A DNA stretch of 64,000 nucleotides, taken from contig NZ_JAIHLQ010000018.1 in NCBI RefSeq assembly GCF_019733355.1, positions 1-64,000 on the forward strand. The letters run 5' to 3'. Below the pieces are notes generated by a model that was not told the origin of the DNA, ran no database searches, and saw only the letters and a list, made by a program, of their open reading frames with translations. The position numbers were made by a program, and so were the translations under genes. Shown one piece after another: positions 1-8,953 of this stretch. Numbering within the stretch: position 1 is the first letter of the stretch; each line of letters begins with the position of its first letter. Source of the stretch: Pseudomonas baetica (lineage in GTDB: Bacteria > Pseudomonadota > Gammaproteobacteria > Pseudomonadales > Pseudomonadaceae).

Positions 1-124
1 TGCCTCTGGCTAACACTTCCCCTTGCCGGGTGTGTAGAGGACTTTCACCTCCAAGTCGTTCGGCTCACCACCACAGTGAGCTGAACAGCGCCAGTCACGG
101 CGCTACGCGCCATGCCTGGCGCAC
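1..124 (-). mobile_element. Group II intron, 5' end (partial, class C-like)
   Basis: Read on the minus strand from position 124, the sequence begins GTGCGCCAGGCATGG, then has GGAGGTGAAAGTCCTC (about 55-40) and later GTGTTAGCC (about 16-8). This order (GUGYG 5' end, a GGUGAAAGUCC-type stem, GUUAGCC) is what I recall for the first domain of bacterial group IIC introns such as that of Oceanobacillus iheyensis. The 5' splice boundary falls just past the T-run of the actP terminator, the preferred target of class C introns. The intron runs off the window start, so its reverse transcriptase, if any, is not visible. No protein is encoded in this stretch. Confidence 0.75.
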
Positions 125-127
125 CAC

Positions 128-159
128 AAAAAATGCCCCGATCTCTCAACCGGGGCATT
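128..159 (-). terminator. Rho-independent terminator of actP
   Basis: On the minus strand the stem AATGCCCCG / CGGGGCATT with a 10-nt loop is followed directly by a run of T. It lies 29 bases beyond the actP stop codon and immediately before the group II intron boundary. Confidence 0.9.
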
Positions 160-187
160 CAGCACAACCTATACAACCATCAAGCGA

Positions 188-1846
188 TCAGTGCGAAACC
201 GCCCCACTCGCCCCCAACCCCGTCTGCGAACGCACAAACTGCGGGAAGAACAGCGCCCGCTCGTTATCCGCCGCCGCCGACTTGTCGGTGATCGAGAAGA
301 ACCAGATACCGACGAAAGCAATGACCATCGAGAACAGCGCCGGGTACTCGTACGGGAAGATCGCCTTCTCGTGATGCAGGATTTGCACCCAAATGGTCGG
401 ACCAAGCACCATCAGGCCTACCGCACTCAACAGCCCCAGCCAGCCGCCGATCATCGCGCCGCGAGTGGTCAGCTTCTTCCAGTACATCGAAAGCAGCAGG
501 ACCGGAAAGTTGCAGCTCGCCGCGATGGAGAACGCCAAGCCAACCATGAACGCGATGTTCTGGCTTTCGAACAAGATGCCCAGGCCGATGGCCAGAATAC
601 CCAGTGCGATGGTGGTGATCTTCGAAACGCGGATCTCGTCCTTGTCGTTAGCCTTGCCCTTCTTGATCACGCTGGCATACAGGTCATGCGACACCGCCGA
701 AGCGCCGGCCAGGGTCAGACCCGCCACAACCGCCAGAATGGTCGCAAACGCTACTGCCGAGATGAAGCCAAGGAAAACACTGCCGCCCACCGCGTTAGCC
801 AGGTGCACCGCCGCCATGTTGTTGCCGCCGAGCAAAGCGCCCGCCGCATCTTTGAAAGCAGGGTTGGTGCTGACCAGCAGAATCGCGCCGAAGCCGATGA
901 TGAAGGTCAGGATGTAGAAGTAACCAATGAAACCGGTCGCATACAGCACGCTCTTACGCGCTTCCTTGGCGTCACTCACGGTGAAGAAACGCATCAGAAT
1001 GTGCGGCAGGCCTGCGGTACCAAACATCAGCGCCAAAGCGAGAGAGAACGCCGAGACCGGATCTTTCACCAGGCCGCCAGGGCTCATGATCGCTTCACCT
1101 TTGGGGTGAACCTTGATTGCCTCGGAGAACAGCATGTTGAAGTCGAAGTTGACGTGCTTCATGACCATCAGCGCCATGAAAGTAGCACCGGACAGCAACA
1201 GCACAGCCTTGATGATCTGCACCCAAGTGGTCGCCAGCATGCCGCCGAACAGCACATACATGCACATCAGGATACCGACCAGAATCACCGCAACGTAGTA
1301 ATCGAGACCGAACAGCAGCTGGATCAGCTTGCCGGCACCGACCATTTGCGCGATCAGGTAGAACGCCACCACCACCAGCGAACCACAGGCAGACAGGGTG
1401 CGAATCTGGGTTTGCCCGAGGCGATAGGACGCCACATCGGCAAAGGTGTACTTACCCAGGTTACGCAGACGCTCGGCGATCAGGAACAGAATGATCGGCC
1501 AGCCCACCAGAAAGCCGATCGAGTAGATCAACCCGTCGTAGCCGGACGAGAACACCAGCGCGGAAATCCCCAGGAAGGACGCGGCCGACATGTAGTCACC
1601 GGCAATTGCCAGACCGTTCTGGAAACCAGTGATCTTGCCGCCCGCCGCGTAGTAGTCAGCCGCCGAATTATTGCGCTTGGACGCCCAGTAAGTGATGCAC
1701 AAAGTCGCGCCGACGAACACCACGAACATGGCGATTGCAGAAACGTTGAGCGGTTGTTTGTGGACTTCGCCGGTCAGGGCTTCAGCGGCCCAGACTGCCG
1801 GAGCGAACGCTGCGATGCTCAGAAGAGCCAGTAAACGCCGGATCAT
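188..1846 (-). CDS. actP: Cation/acetate symporter ActP
   Basis: A sodium:solute symporter (SSF family) that imports acetate and other short carboxylates across the inner membrane. The 552-residue product starts with a cleavable Sec-type leader (MIRRLLALLSIAAFAPAVWA) and has the many hydrophobic helices of the family, including the conserved AIAGDYMSAASFLGISA segment near residue 60. The start is fixed by AAGGAGG upstream and a 4-base overlap (ATGA) with the small DUF485 gene before it. That pair is the usual yjcH-actP arrangement; in P. aeruginosa it lies next to a betaine-binding protein gene, as here. Acetyl-CoA synthetase is not nearby, so regulation cannot be judged from this window. Confidence 0.95.
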   Translation of the reverse strand: MIRRLLALLSIAAFAPAVWAAEALTGEVHKQPLNVSAIAMFVVFVGATLCITYWASKRNNSAADYYAAGGKITGFQNGLAIAGDYMSAASFLGISALVFSSGYDGLIYSIGFLVGWPIILFLIAERLRNLGKYTFADVASYRLGQTQIRTLSACGSLVVVAFYLIAQMVGAGKLIQLLFGLDYYVAVILVGILMCMYVLFGGMLATTWVQIIKAVLLLSGATFMALMVMKHVNFDFNMLFSEAIKVHPKGEAIMSPGGLVKDPVSAFSLALALMFGTAGLPHILMRFFTVSDAKEARKSVLYATGFIGYFYILTFIIGFGAILLVSTNPAFKDAAGALLGGNNMAAVHLANAVGGSVFLGFISAVAFATILAVVAGLTLAGASAVSHDLYASVIKKGKANDKDEIRVSKITTIALGILAIGLGILFESQNIAFMVGLAFSIAASCNFPVLLLSMYWKKLTTRGAMIGGWLGLLSAVGLMVLGPTIWVQILHHEKAIFPYEYPALFSMVIAFVGIWFFSITDKSAAADNERALFFPQFVRSQTGLGASGAVSH

Positions 1847-2154
1847 TGCTGAGCCTCCTTGAGAATCGCATTGTTCAGGTCGTCAAACTCGCCATTGGCG
1901 CGGCGCACGTAGATAGCGGTCAGGATGAAGGCCGAGACAATCAGGCCGACACCAATCGGGATGCCCCAGGTAATCGAAGATTCAGGACTGAGTTTCGCCC
2001 CGAGCACTTGCGGCGCATAGGCGATCAGAAGAATGAATCCGGAGTAGAGCCCGAGCATGATCGCCGAGAGTATCCAGGCGAACTTTTCCCTTTTCTGCAC
2101 CAGCTCCTTGAATCGGGGACTGTTTTGAATCGAGAGGTAAATGCTGTCGTTCAT
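1843..2154 (-). CDS. DUF485 inner-membrane protein (YjcH-like)
   Basis: A 103-residue protein with two hydrophobic helices (about residues 25-47 and 60-83) typical of DUF485, which is almost always co-transcribed with actP and is thought to assist the permease. I chose the ATG at 2154 because GAGGA lies 7 bases upstream and the family usually begins MNDSIY-like; the longer reading adds 15 residues without a good ribosome site. Its stop overlaps the actP start by four bases, indicating translational coupling. The biochemical role is not established. Confidence 0.9.
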   Translation of the reverse strand: MNDSIYLSIQNSPRFKELVQKREKFAWILSAIMLGLYSGFILLIAYAPQVLGAKLSPESSITWGIPIGVGLIVSAFILTAIYVRRANGEFDDLNNAILKEAQQ

Positions 2155-2285
2155 TGTTTTTATCCTCGCAGCACAGATTATTGTTGGAACAATACTCACT
2201 GTATGCGGCTGCGAGCCAGGTTCCAGACGACCTTAGTAGTAGAACGCCATGACGTATTTGCCAATTTCCGGTACACACAAAACAA

Positions 2286-2377
2286 CTGTGGGAGCGGGCT
2301 TGCTCGCGAAAGCGTCGTGTCAATCAACACATCAGTCGACTGACAGACCGTTTTCGCAAGCAAGCCCGCTCCCACAG
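2286..2377. repeat. REPIN, type I pair
   Basis: Two inverted copies of the REP core GTGGGAGCGGGCTTGCTCGC (left 2288-, right ending 2377) separated by about 40 bases. It fills the gap between the yjcH/actP unit and the betaine-binding gene. Confidence 0.9.
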
Positions 2378-2395
2378 GGTTAGACGGTGAAGTAT

Positions 2396-3247
2396 TTATT
2401 TAGTCCATTCAGCAACGCGATCCGGGTGTTTGGCCACCCAATCCTTGGCGGCAGCTTCAGGCTTGGCGCCATCCTGAATCGCCAGCATGACCTCGCCGAT
2501 TTCGTCTTTCGACGCCCACTGGAAGTTCTTCAGGAACTTGACCACTTCCGGCGCCTTGGCATCCAGCTCTTTGCTGCCGATGCTGTTCACGGTTTCAGCT
2601 GCGCCATATACGCCTTTCGGGTCATCGAGGAAGCGCAGTTTCCACTTGGCGAACATCCAGTGCGGGACCCAACCGGTGACGGCGATGGATTCTTTTTTCT
2701 TCTCGGCACGGGTCAGCTCGGCGATCATGCCGGCGCCGGAACTGGCTTTGAGACTGTATTGGTCCAGGCCGTAATCCTTGATGGCCTGATCGGTCTTGAG
2801 CATCACGCCTGAACCGGCGTCGATGCCGACGATACGATTTTTGAAGCTGTCATCGGTTTTCAAATCTTCGATCGACTTGGCTTTCACATACTCCGGCACG
2901 ATCAGGCCGATTTTCGCATCCTTGAAGTTCGGGCCGTAATCGACGACCAGATCCTTGTTTTTTGCCCAGTATTCGCCGTGGGTCACCGGCAGCCAAGCCG
3001 AGAGCATGGCGTCGAGTTTGCCGGTGGCAACGCCCTGCCACATGATCCCGGTGGCGACGGCTTGCAGTTTTACGTCGTAGCCGAGTTTCTGCTTGATCAC
3101 TTCGGCGGCTACATGAGTGGTCGCGACGCTGTCGGACCAGCCGTCAACGTAACCGATGTTCAGGGTCTGTTTTTCAGCACTGGCAAATGTGGAACTCATC
3201 GCAAGCACCAGAGCGGCACCTGCGCCTAAAAGTCGTCGCATCTTCAT
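2396..3247 (-). CDS. betX: Glycine betaine ABC transporter substrate-binding protein (orphan, BetX-like)
   Basis: A periplasmic binding protein of the OpuAC family for quaternary ammonium compounds. The 283-residue product has a signal peptide (MKMRRLLGAGAALVLAMSS...FASA) followed by NIGYVDGWSDSVATTHVAAE, the characteristic first strand and Trp-containing ligand loop; other Trp/Tyr residues for the aromatic box follow (AWLPVTHGEYW). The start at 3247 is supported by GGGGAAG just upstream; the longer reading begins in unlikely sequence. No permease or ATPase gene is adjacent, so it probably feeds a transporter encoded elsewhere, as described for BetX (PA3236) of P. aeruginosa, which also neighbours actP. 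Symbol by synteny. Confidence 0.8.
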   Translation of the reverse strand: MKMRRLLGAGAALVLAMSSTFASAEKQTLNIGYVDGWSDSVATTHVAAEVIKQKLGYDVKLQAVATGIMWQGVATGKLDAMLSAWLPVTHGEYWAKNKDLVVDYGPNFKDAKIGLIVPEYVKAKSIEDLKTDDSFKNRIVGIDAGSGVMLKTDQAIKDYGLDQYSLKASSGAGMIAELTRAEKKKESIAVTGWVPHWMFAKWKLRFLDDPKGVYGAAETVNSIGSKELDAKAPEVVKFLKNFQWASKDEIGEVMLAIQDGAKPEAAAKDWVAKHPDRVAEWTK

Positions 3248-3575
3248 CGTTACTTCCCCGAAATGCTGCGCCCGACGGATGCCGGGCATCGTCAACGTAT
3301 TGTTATGGTGCACAGCGCCCCCATCACGCCTGACCGCAAACTCGTTCGAACATCAGCGGAGCACTGACGCTTTTGATCATCAACCCCACGCCTTCGACGA
3401 CCTGCTCTGTCAGCGACCTCAAGGCAACGAGAAACGACATCAGAAGGCCATCAACCTTCTCTCTATAAATGACACCAGACAATCCGCCCGAACTTTGCTT
3501 GTCAAAACCAAGGGCGCCACCACCCCCCTATAAATGCAGGTAACATGCGTCGCTTTGCAGCCACACGGCCCGACC

Positions 3576-5129
3576 ATGTCCGCGACGTCCCGTTTTCCTT
3601 TTCTCCCCTATCTTTTCGCCTGCCTGCTGGGGCTGTTTGCACTGTGCGGCTTCTGGTACGGCCTCGGTAAACCGGTGATCCTGCCGGATGCCGCCACCCC
3701 GACGCACAAGCTGCAATGCGCGTCCTACACCCCGTTCGACAAAGACCAGTCGCCGTTCGACGTGCCGTTCAAGCTGCGCCCGGAGCGCATGGACGCCGAC
3801 CTTGCGCTGCTGGCGACGCGGTTTCAATGCATCCGCACCTATTCCATGACAGGGCTCGAGGCACTCCCGGACCTGGCGCGCAAACATGGCCTGAAATTGA
3901 TGATCGGCGCCTGGGTCAACAGCAATCCGGTGGACACCGAGAAGGAAGTCGACCTGCTGATTGCTTCCGCCAACGCCAACACGGACGTGGTCAGCGCGGT
4001 GATCGTCGGCAACGAAGCGTTGCTGCGTAAAGAAGTCACTGGTGCGCAACTGGCCAAGTTGATCAAAAAAGTCAAACGTCAGGTCAAACAACCGGTCACT
4101 TATGCCGATGTCTGGGAGTTCTGGCTCAAGCATCCGGAAATCGCGCCAGAGGTGGATTTCCTGACCATTCACCTGCTGCCGTACTGGGAGGACGAACCCT
4201 CGAGCATCGACGTTGCACTGCGACATGTGGCGGATGTACGTCAGGTGTTCGGCAATAAATTCGCCCCCAAAGATGTGATGATTGGCGAAACCGGCTGGCC
4301 GAGTGAGGGCCGCCAGCGCGAGACCGCCCTGCCCAGCCGTGTTAATGAAGCCAAGTTCATCCGCGGGTTTGTCGCGATGGCCGAGAAGGAAGGCTGGCAT
4401 TACAACCTGATCGAAGCGTTTGACCAGCCATGGAAACGTGGCAGCGAAGGCGCAGTGGGCGGGTACTGGGGATTGTTCGATGCCGATCGTCAGGACAAGG
4501 GTGTACTCGCCGGGCCGGTGACGAATGTGCCGTACTGGTCGCAGTGGCTGGCGGTCGGTGGTTTGATTTTCCTGGGGACGCTGATGCTTGGTGGTCGCGT
4601 CCGCACGACACGCTCGGCACTGGTGCTGCCGTTATTGGGCGCCCTCGCCGCTTGCTCGATTGGTGCTTGGGGCGATCTGGCAAGGGTGACCACACGATTT
4701 GCCAGTGAATGGCTGTGGGTCGGGTTGCTGACAGCGTTGAATCTGTTGGTGCTGGCGCATGCGGCGCTGACCTTGAGCGCTCGCACGGGTTGGCGTGAAC
4801 GCGCCTTCAATCTGCTGGAGCGTCGTGCCGGCTGGCTGGTGGCCGCGGCGGGGTTTGCAGCCGCGGTGATGATGCTGGAAATGGTGTTCGATGCGCGCTA
4901 TCGCAGCTTTGCCAGTGCGGCGTTCATTCTGCCCGCGCTGGTGTACCTGTGCCGACCGGTGAGCGTGCCGCGTCGGGAGATTGCTTTGCTGACCTTTATC
5001 ATCGGGGCCGGAATCGCACCGCAGTTGTTCGAGGAAGGATTGCAGAACCAACAGGCCTTGGGCTGGGCACTGGTCAGCGGGTTGATGGTGGCGGCATTGT
5101 GGCGATGCTTGCGGGTTCGCACCCGCTGA
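3576..5129 (+). CDS. Membrane-anchored glycoside hydrolase family 17 protein (beta-glucan synthesis type)
   Basis: A 517-residue protein with an N-terminal membrane helix (about 9-30), a GH17 domain (about 45-340), and a C-terminal block of several transmembrane helices (about 345-510). The expected GH17 catalytic residues are visible: acid/base Glu147 in IVGNEALL and nucleophile Glu238 in MIGETGWPSEG. Relatives in proteobacteria are annotated as beta-(1,6)-glucan synthases or transglycosylases that branch periplasmic glucans (NdvC type). Activity, hydrolysis versus transfer, cannot be read from sequence. The ATG at 3576 was chosen because the helix starts soon after; an in-frame ATG at 3534 is possible and neither has a strong ribosome site. 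It stands alone as a single gene. Confidence 0.8.
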   Translation: MSATSRFPFLPYLFACLLGLFALCGFWYGLGKPVILPDAATPTHKLQCASYTPFDKDQSPFDVPFKLRPERMDADLALLATRFQCIRTYSMTGLEALPDLARKHGLKLMIGAWVNSNPVDTEKEVDLLIASANANTDVVSAVIVGNEALLRKEVTGAQLAKLIKKVKRQVKQPVTYADVWEFWLKHPEIAPEVDFLTIHLLPYWEDEPSSIDVALRHVADVRQVFGNKFAPKDVMIGETGWPSEGRQRETALPSRVNEAKFIRGFVAMAEKEGWHYNLIEAFDQPWKRGSEGAVGGYWGLFDADRQDKGVLAGPVTNVPYWSQWLAVGGLIFLGTLMLGGRVRTTRSALVLPLLGALAACSIGAWGDLARVTTRFASEWLWVGLLTALNLLVLAHAALTLSARTGWRERAFNLLERRAGWLVAAAGFAAAVMMLEMVFDARYRSFASAAFILPALVYLCRPVSVPRREIALLTFIIGAGIAPQLFEEGLQNQQALGWALVSGLMVAALWRCLRVRTR

Positions 5130-5152
5130 TCTTCAGCGTCTGCGCCGCCCCC

Positions 5153-5229
5153 CTTCGCGAGCAAGCCCGCTCCCACATTTGGACTTGAATGCACACAATT
5201 CCCTGTGGAAGCGAGCTTGCCCGCGATGA
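5153..5229. repeat. REP pair, opposite orientation
   Basis: An inverted REP core (TTCGCGAGCAAGCCCGCTCC, 5154-) and a diverged forward copy (CTGTGGAAGCGAGCTTGCCC, 5203-) about 25 bases apart, between convergent genes. Confidence 0.8.
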
Positions 5230-5236
5230 CTGATTG

Positions 5237-5605
5237 TCAGATTCCGCGAGATTGCCGGACCAGGCGCAACCCGGCAATCACCAGTGCAAACACCGCCAAC
5301 GTTGTGTTGTACAGCGCCAGCGCCGGCAGCCCGAACACCAACGCCAGCACCGCCAGCCACCAGCCTGCCCGACCCGGCAACACGAACCCGATCAATGCCG
5401 CACCCAACGCCGCCCAGCCCAACACCTTGAAGTGAATCATCAGCCCCAGACTGGAGCGCATCTGGCACTCCCAGCGACTGGCCTCATCAACGCAGATGCC
5501 CACCCACTTGCCATCCTCCATGAAGCCGTATCGCGCGCCATAGCTGGCGGCGAGCCATAACGGCAGCAGAACGAGCAACAGCATCACGGGCAAGCGGCGG
5601 GACAT
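5237..5605 (-). CDS. Small inner-membrane protein of unknown function
   Basis: A 122-residue protein with a likely signal anchor (MSRRLPVMLLLVLLPLWLAA), a loop carrying two Cys (GICVDEASRWECQM), and two or three further hydrophobic helices. The two Cys in a probable periplasmic loop could form a disulfide. I do not recognise a named family, though similar short proteins recur in Pseudomonas. It is convergent with the GH17 gene and transcribed away from the next gene, so it is probably monocistronic. Confidence 0.65.
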   Translation of the reverse strand: MSRRLPVMLLLVLLPLWLAASYGARYGFMEDGKWVGICVDEASRWECQMRSSLGLMIHFKVLGWAALGAALIGFVLPGRAGWWLAVLALVFGLPALALYNTTLAVFALVIAGLRLVRQSRGI

Positions 5606-5829
5606 GAATTACTCCAATCGACAGAAATCGGCCGCCAGCTTAATCCGCCGCCCGGCATACGCAAGCGCTAACAACAGTTAACTATTCATCCGGGCGGTGC
5701 AAAGTGTATCGTCCGGCTACTATTACTCCGAATTATGCCTGTTTGGTGCCGCGGCATGGCACTTTGGCGCAACCCCGGTGGTCATAGCCTGCGAACCTCA
5801 TTCGGCACCTTCCTCTAAGGGATCCAGTC

Positions 5830-7128
5830 ATGCTCCGTTCCTTGCGCTTCGCCGCGCTGTTCAGCGGCCTTATCTTGAGTGCGTCCGCACTGGCGGCGGA
5901 TATCGACGCCGCCAGTTATGGCTACCCCCTGACCAACCCGTTCGAGGCGACCATCGCCACCACGCCGCCGGACTTGCGCCCGGAACTGCCACTGGACGAC
6001 GACATCAATCAGTCCGACCGCAGCGTCACCTTGCGCCCGGAGCGGGCATTCATCCTGCCGGACAATTTCTGGGCGGTAAAAAAACTTACTTACCGTATCG
6101 CCACCCAGGACAAGCCAGCACCGCTGATCTTCCTGATTGCCGGCACCGGTGCGCGTTATGACAGCACGCTCAACGAATACCTGAAAAAACTCTATTACAA
6201 GGCCGGCTATCACGTCGTGCAGCTGTCCTCACCGACCAGTTTCGACTTCATCAGCGCCGCGTCGCGCTTCGCCACACCGGGCGTGACCAAGGAAGACGCC
6301 GAGGACATGTACCGTGTGATGCAGGCCGTGCGGGCGCAAAACCCGAAACTGCCAGTCACCGATTACTACCTCACCGGCTACAGCCTCGGTGCGCTTGATG
6401 CGGCGTTCGTCGCGCATCTGGACGAAACCCGCCGCAGCTTCAATTTCAAGAAAGTCCTGCTGCTCAATCCGCCGGTCAACCTTTACACCTCGATCACCAA
6501 CCTCGACAGGCTGGTACAGACCGAAGTCAAAGGCATCAACAACAGCACAACGTTCTATGAGTTGGTGCTGAGCAAGTTGACCCGCTACTTCCAGCAAAAA
6601 GGCTATATCGACCTCAACGACGCCCTGCTCTACGACTTCCAGCAATCCAAACAGCATCTGTCCAACGAACAGATGGCGATGCTGATCGGTACCTCGTTCC
6701 GCTTCTCGGCCGCCGATATTGCCTTCACTTCGGACCTGATCAACCGTCGCGGCCTGATCACCCCGCCGAAATTCCCGATCACCGAAGGCACCAGCCTCAC
6801 ACCGTTCCTCAAGCGTGCGCTGCAATGCGACTTCGACTGTTACCTGACCGAACAGGTGATCCCGATGTGGCGCGCCCGCACCGACGGCGGCAGTCTGCTG
6901 CAACTGATTGATCAGGTCAGCCTGTATGCGCTCAAGGATTACCTGCACGACAGCCCGAAAATCGCCGTGATGCACAACGCCGACGATGTGATCCTCGGCC
7001 CGGGCGACTTGGGCTTCCTGCGCAAAACCTTTGGTGATCGCCTGACCGTTTATCCACTGGGCGGCCATTGCGGCAACATTAACTACCGCGTCAACAGCGA
7101 CGCCATGCTGGAGTTCTTCCGTGGCTAA
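5830..7128 (+). CDS. Secreted alpha/beta-hydrolase-fold protein, coupled to MlaA-like gene
   Basis: A 432-residue protein with a clear signal peptide (MLRSLRFAALFSGLILSASALA-AD). The body looks like an alpha/beta hydrolase: LIFLIAGTGARYDS (oxyanion strand-loop), the nucleophile elbow GYSLGALDAAFVAH, a late Asp in HNADDVILGPGD and His in PLGGHCGNINY. Some databases label relatives as serine/threonine kinases, which the sequence does not support. The last bases overlap the GTG start of the MlaA-like gene, so the two are translationally coupled; this suggests a role in the periplasm on lipids or at the outer membrane. Substrate unknown. Confidence 0.75.
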   Translation: MLRSLRFAALFSGLILSASALAADIDAASYGYPLTNPFEATIATTPPDLRPELPLDDDINQSDRSVTLRPERAFILPDNFWAVKKLTYRIATQDKPAPLIFLIAGTGARYDSTLNEYLKKLYYKAGYHVVQLSSPTSFDFISAASRFATPGVTKEDAEDMYRVMQAVRAQNPKLPVTDYYLTGYSLGALDAAFVAHLDETRRSFNFKKVLLLNPPVNLYTSITNLDRLVQTEVKGINNSTTFYELVLSKLTRYFQQKGYIDLNDALLYDFQQSKQHLSNEQMAMLIGTSFRFSAADIAFTSDLINRRGLITPPKFPITEGTSLTPFLKRALQCDFDCYLTEQVIPMWRARTDGGSLLQLIDQVSLYALKDYLHDSPKIAVMHNADDVILGPGDLGFLRKTFGDRLTVYPLGGHCGNINYRVNSDAMLEFFRG

Positions 7129-7909
7129 ATATCTCCTGCTGATAGCAGCGTTCCTCTGTGCAGGCGTGGCCCAGGCCGATAACAGCAAAGCCAATGCACC
7201 GGTGGTGGTCGACAGTGACGGCTTCAAGGAGCCGCTGTCCAAACTCAAATTCAACCCGGGGCTGGACCAGCGCGAATTTGAGCGTTCCACGCTCAACGCG
7301 CTGAGCGTGTATGACCCGTTGGAGGAGTGGAACCGCCGCGTTTACCACTTCAACTACCGTTTCGATCAATGGGTATTTTTGCCGGTGGTCGACGGTTATC
7401 GCTACGTCACGCCGAGCTTCGTGCGCACCGGTGTGAGCAACTTTTTCAACAACCTCGGCGACGTACCGAACCTGATCAACAGCCTGTTGCAGTTCAAGGG
7501 CGAGCGCTCGATGAAAACGACTGCGCGCCTGTTGTTCAACACCACCATCGGCGTCGCCGGTCTATGGGACCCGGCGACCGCCATGGGCCTGCCACGCCAG
7601 AGCGAAGACTTCGGTCAGACGCTGGGTTTCTATGGTGTACCGGGAGGCGCCTATTTTGTGTTGCCGATCCTCGGCCCATCGAACCTGCGTGACACCGCAG
7701 GTCTCGCCGTGGACTACAGCGCCGAATCGGCGGTCAACTTCTTAAACGTTTCAGAGGTCAGCTCCAACCATCCGGAGATCTGGGCCCTGCGCGCCGTCGA
7801 CAAGCGCTACCAGACCAGTTTCCGCTACGGCCAACTGAACTCACCGTTCGAGTACGAAAAGGTGCGTTACGTGTACACCGAGTCGCGCAAGCTGCAGATT
7901 GCCGAGTAA
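7121..7909 (+). CDS. MlaA/VacJ-family outer-membrane lipid asymmetry protein
   Basis: A 262-residue member of the MlaA family, which removes surface-exposed phospholipids from the outer membrane and hands them to the Mla pathway. Family signatures: YDPLEEWNRRVYHFNYRFDQW, VSNFFNNLGDVPNLINSLLQFK, NTTIGVAGLWDPA, DFGQTLGFYGVPGGAYFVLPILGPSNLRDT. The start is GTG at 7121 inside the stop of the upstream gene, with GGAG 8 bases before it. The N-terminus MAKYLLLIAAFLCAGVAQA-D looks like an ordinary signal peptide; the only early Cys sits in AFLC, a poor lipobox, so it may not be a lipoprotein as classical VacJ is. The mlaBCDEF genes are not here, and fluorescent pseudomonads may carry more than one paralog. 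Confidence 0.9.
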   Translation: MAKYLLLIAAFLCAGVAQADNSKANAPVVVDSDGFKEPLSKLKFNPGLDQREFERSTLNALSVYDPLEEWNRRVYHFNYRFDQWVFLPVVDGYRYVTPSFVRTGVSNFFNNLGDVPNLINSLLQFKGERSMKTTARLLFNTTIGVAGLWDPATAMGLPRQSEDFGQTLGFYGVPGGAYFVLPILGPSNLRDTAGLAVDYSAESAVNFLNVSEVSSNHPEIWALRAVDKRYQTSFRYGQLNSPFEYEKVRYVYTESRKLQIAE

Positions 7910-7936
7910 CGTTTTTACTGGAGCCACATCCGGCAA

Positions 7937-8027
7937 ATGTGGCAGCGGGCTTGCTCGCGAAGGCGGCGTCTCAGTCAATGGACAGGTGACTGGCACTCCC
8001 TCTTCGCGAGCAAGCCCGCTCCCACAG
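7937..8027. repeat. REPIN, type I pair
   Basis: Inverted REP cores (GTGGCAGCGGGCTTGCTCGC, and the reverse ending CCCACAG at 8027) about 45 bases apart, between two convergent genes. Confidence 0.9.
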
Positions 8028-8038
8028 GGGTAATGTGC

Positions 8039-8953
8039 TCAGCTTTTAATGGCTTTCCAGAGCTTGCCGACGACGGATACGACGGTCAACACCACCGCCC
8101 CGGCAATAATCCCCGCCACGCCGTTGAGCAACATCGGCACCACAAACCCGACACCACTTGCCGCCGCGCCAACGCCTTCAATCCAGTGATGCACCACCGG
8201 CACGCCATGAGTCAGGATGCCGCCGCCGACCAGGAACATCGCCGCCGTGCCAACCACCGACAGCGTTTTCATCATGTAAGGCGCTGCGCTCAGAATGCCA
8301 CTGCCGACTTTCCTGGCAACCTGCCCAGGCTTCTGGGTCAGCCAGAGACCAAGATCATCAAGCTTGACGATCCCCGCCACCAGACCGTAAACGCCCGCGG
8401 TCATCACAATCGCAATGCCGGACATCACGATCACTTGCTGAGTCAGCGAGGCGCCAGCCACGGTGCCCAGGGTGATGGCGATGATTTCCGCCGACAAAAT
8501 GAAGTCGGTGCGGATCGCGCCTTTGATCTTGTCCTTTTCGTAGGCCACCAGATCGGTCGCCGTGTCCGCCACAGCCTCAGTCAGTTGCGCATGCCCTGCT
8601 TCGTCTTCCACCTTGCTGTGCACAAACGTGTGCGCGAGTTTCTCGAAACCCTCGAAACACAGATACGCACCACCGACCATCAACAGTGGCGTCACCAGCC
8701 ACGGCACGAAAGCGCTGATCGCCAGCGCCGACGGCACCAGAATCAGTTTGTTGAGAAACGAGCCCTTGGCCACCGCCCAAACCACGGGAATTTCCCGCTC
8801 GGCGCGCACGCCGCAGACTTGCTGGGCATTCAGCGCCAGGTCGTCGCCGAGCACACCGGCGGTCTTCTTGGCGGCCACTTTGCTCATCAACGCCACGTCA
8901 TCCAGAACGGTGGCGATATCGTCGACCAGCACCAGCAAACTGCTTCCTGCCAT
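8039..8953 (-). CDS. DUF808 (YedI-type) inner-membrane protein
   Basis: A 304-residue membrane protein beginning MAGSSLLVLVDDIATVLDDVALMSKVAAKKTAGVLGDD, the well-conserved start of the DUF808/YedI family. It carries about six hydrophobic helices (for example ILVPSALAISAFVPWLVTPLLMVGGAYL and the C-terminal VGFVVPMLLNGVAGIIAGAVVLTVV). Function in any species is unknown to me. It diverges from the TetR gene by about 135 bases, but family members are generally found alone, so a functional link is only positional. Confidence 0.85.
   Translation of the reverse strand: MAGSSLLVLVDDIATVLDDVALMSKVAAKKTAGVLGDDLALNAQQVCGVRAEREIPVVWAVAKGSFLNKLILVPSALAISAFVPWLVTPLLMVGGAYLCFEGFEKLAHTFVHSKVEDEAGHAQLTEAVADTATDLVAYEKDKIKGAIRTDFILSAEIIAITLGTVAGASLTQQVIVMSGIAIVMTAGVYGLVAGIVKLDDLGLWLTQKPGQVARKVGSGILSAAPYMMKTLSVVGTAAMFLVGGGILTHGVPVVHHWIEGVGAAASGVGFVVPMLLNGVAGIIAGAVVLTVVSVVGKLWKAIKS

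Noticed and set aside
191..1834. A 547-codon plus-strand ORF opposite actP
   Set aside because: It is the antisense shadow of a strongly conserved permease; its composition (rich in His, Gln, Arg) is typical of shadow frames in high-GC genes. The same applies to the 640-codon frame opposite gcl (11179-13101).
2286..2377. REP pairs as CRISPR or integron attC sites
   Set aside because: Copies are scattered, inverted in pairs, and lack regular spacers or nearby cas or integrase genes.
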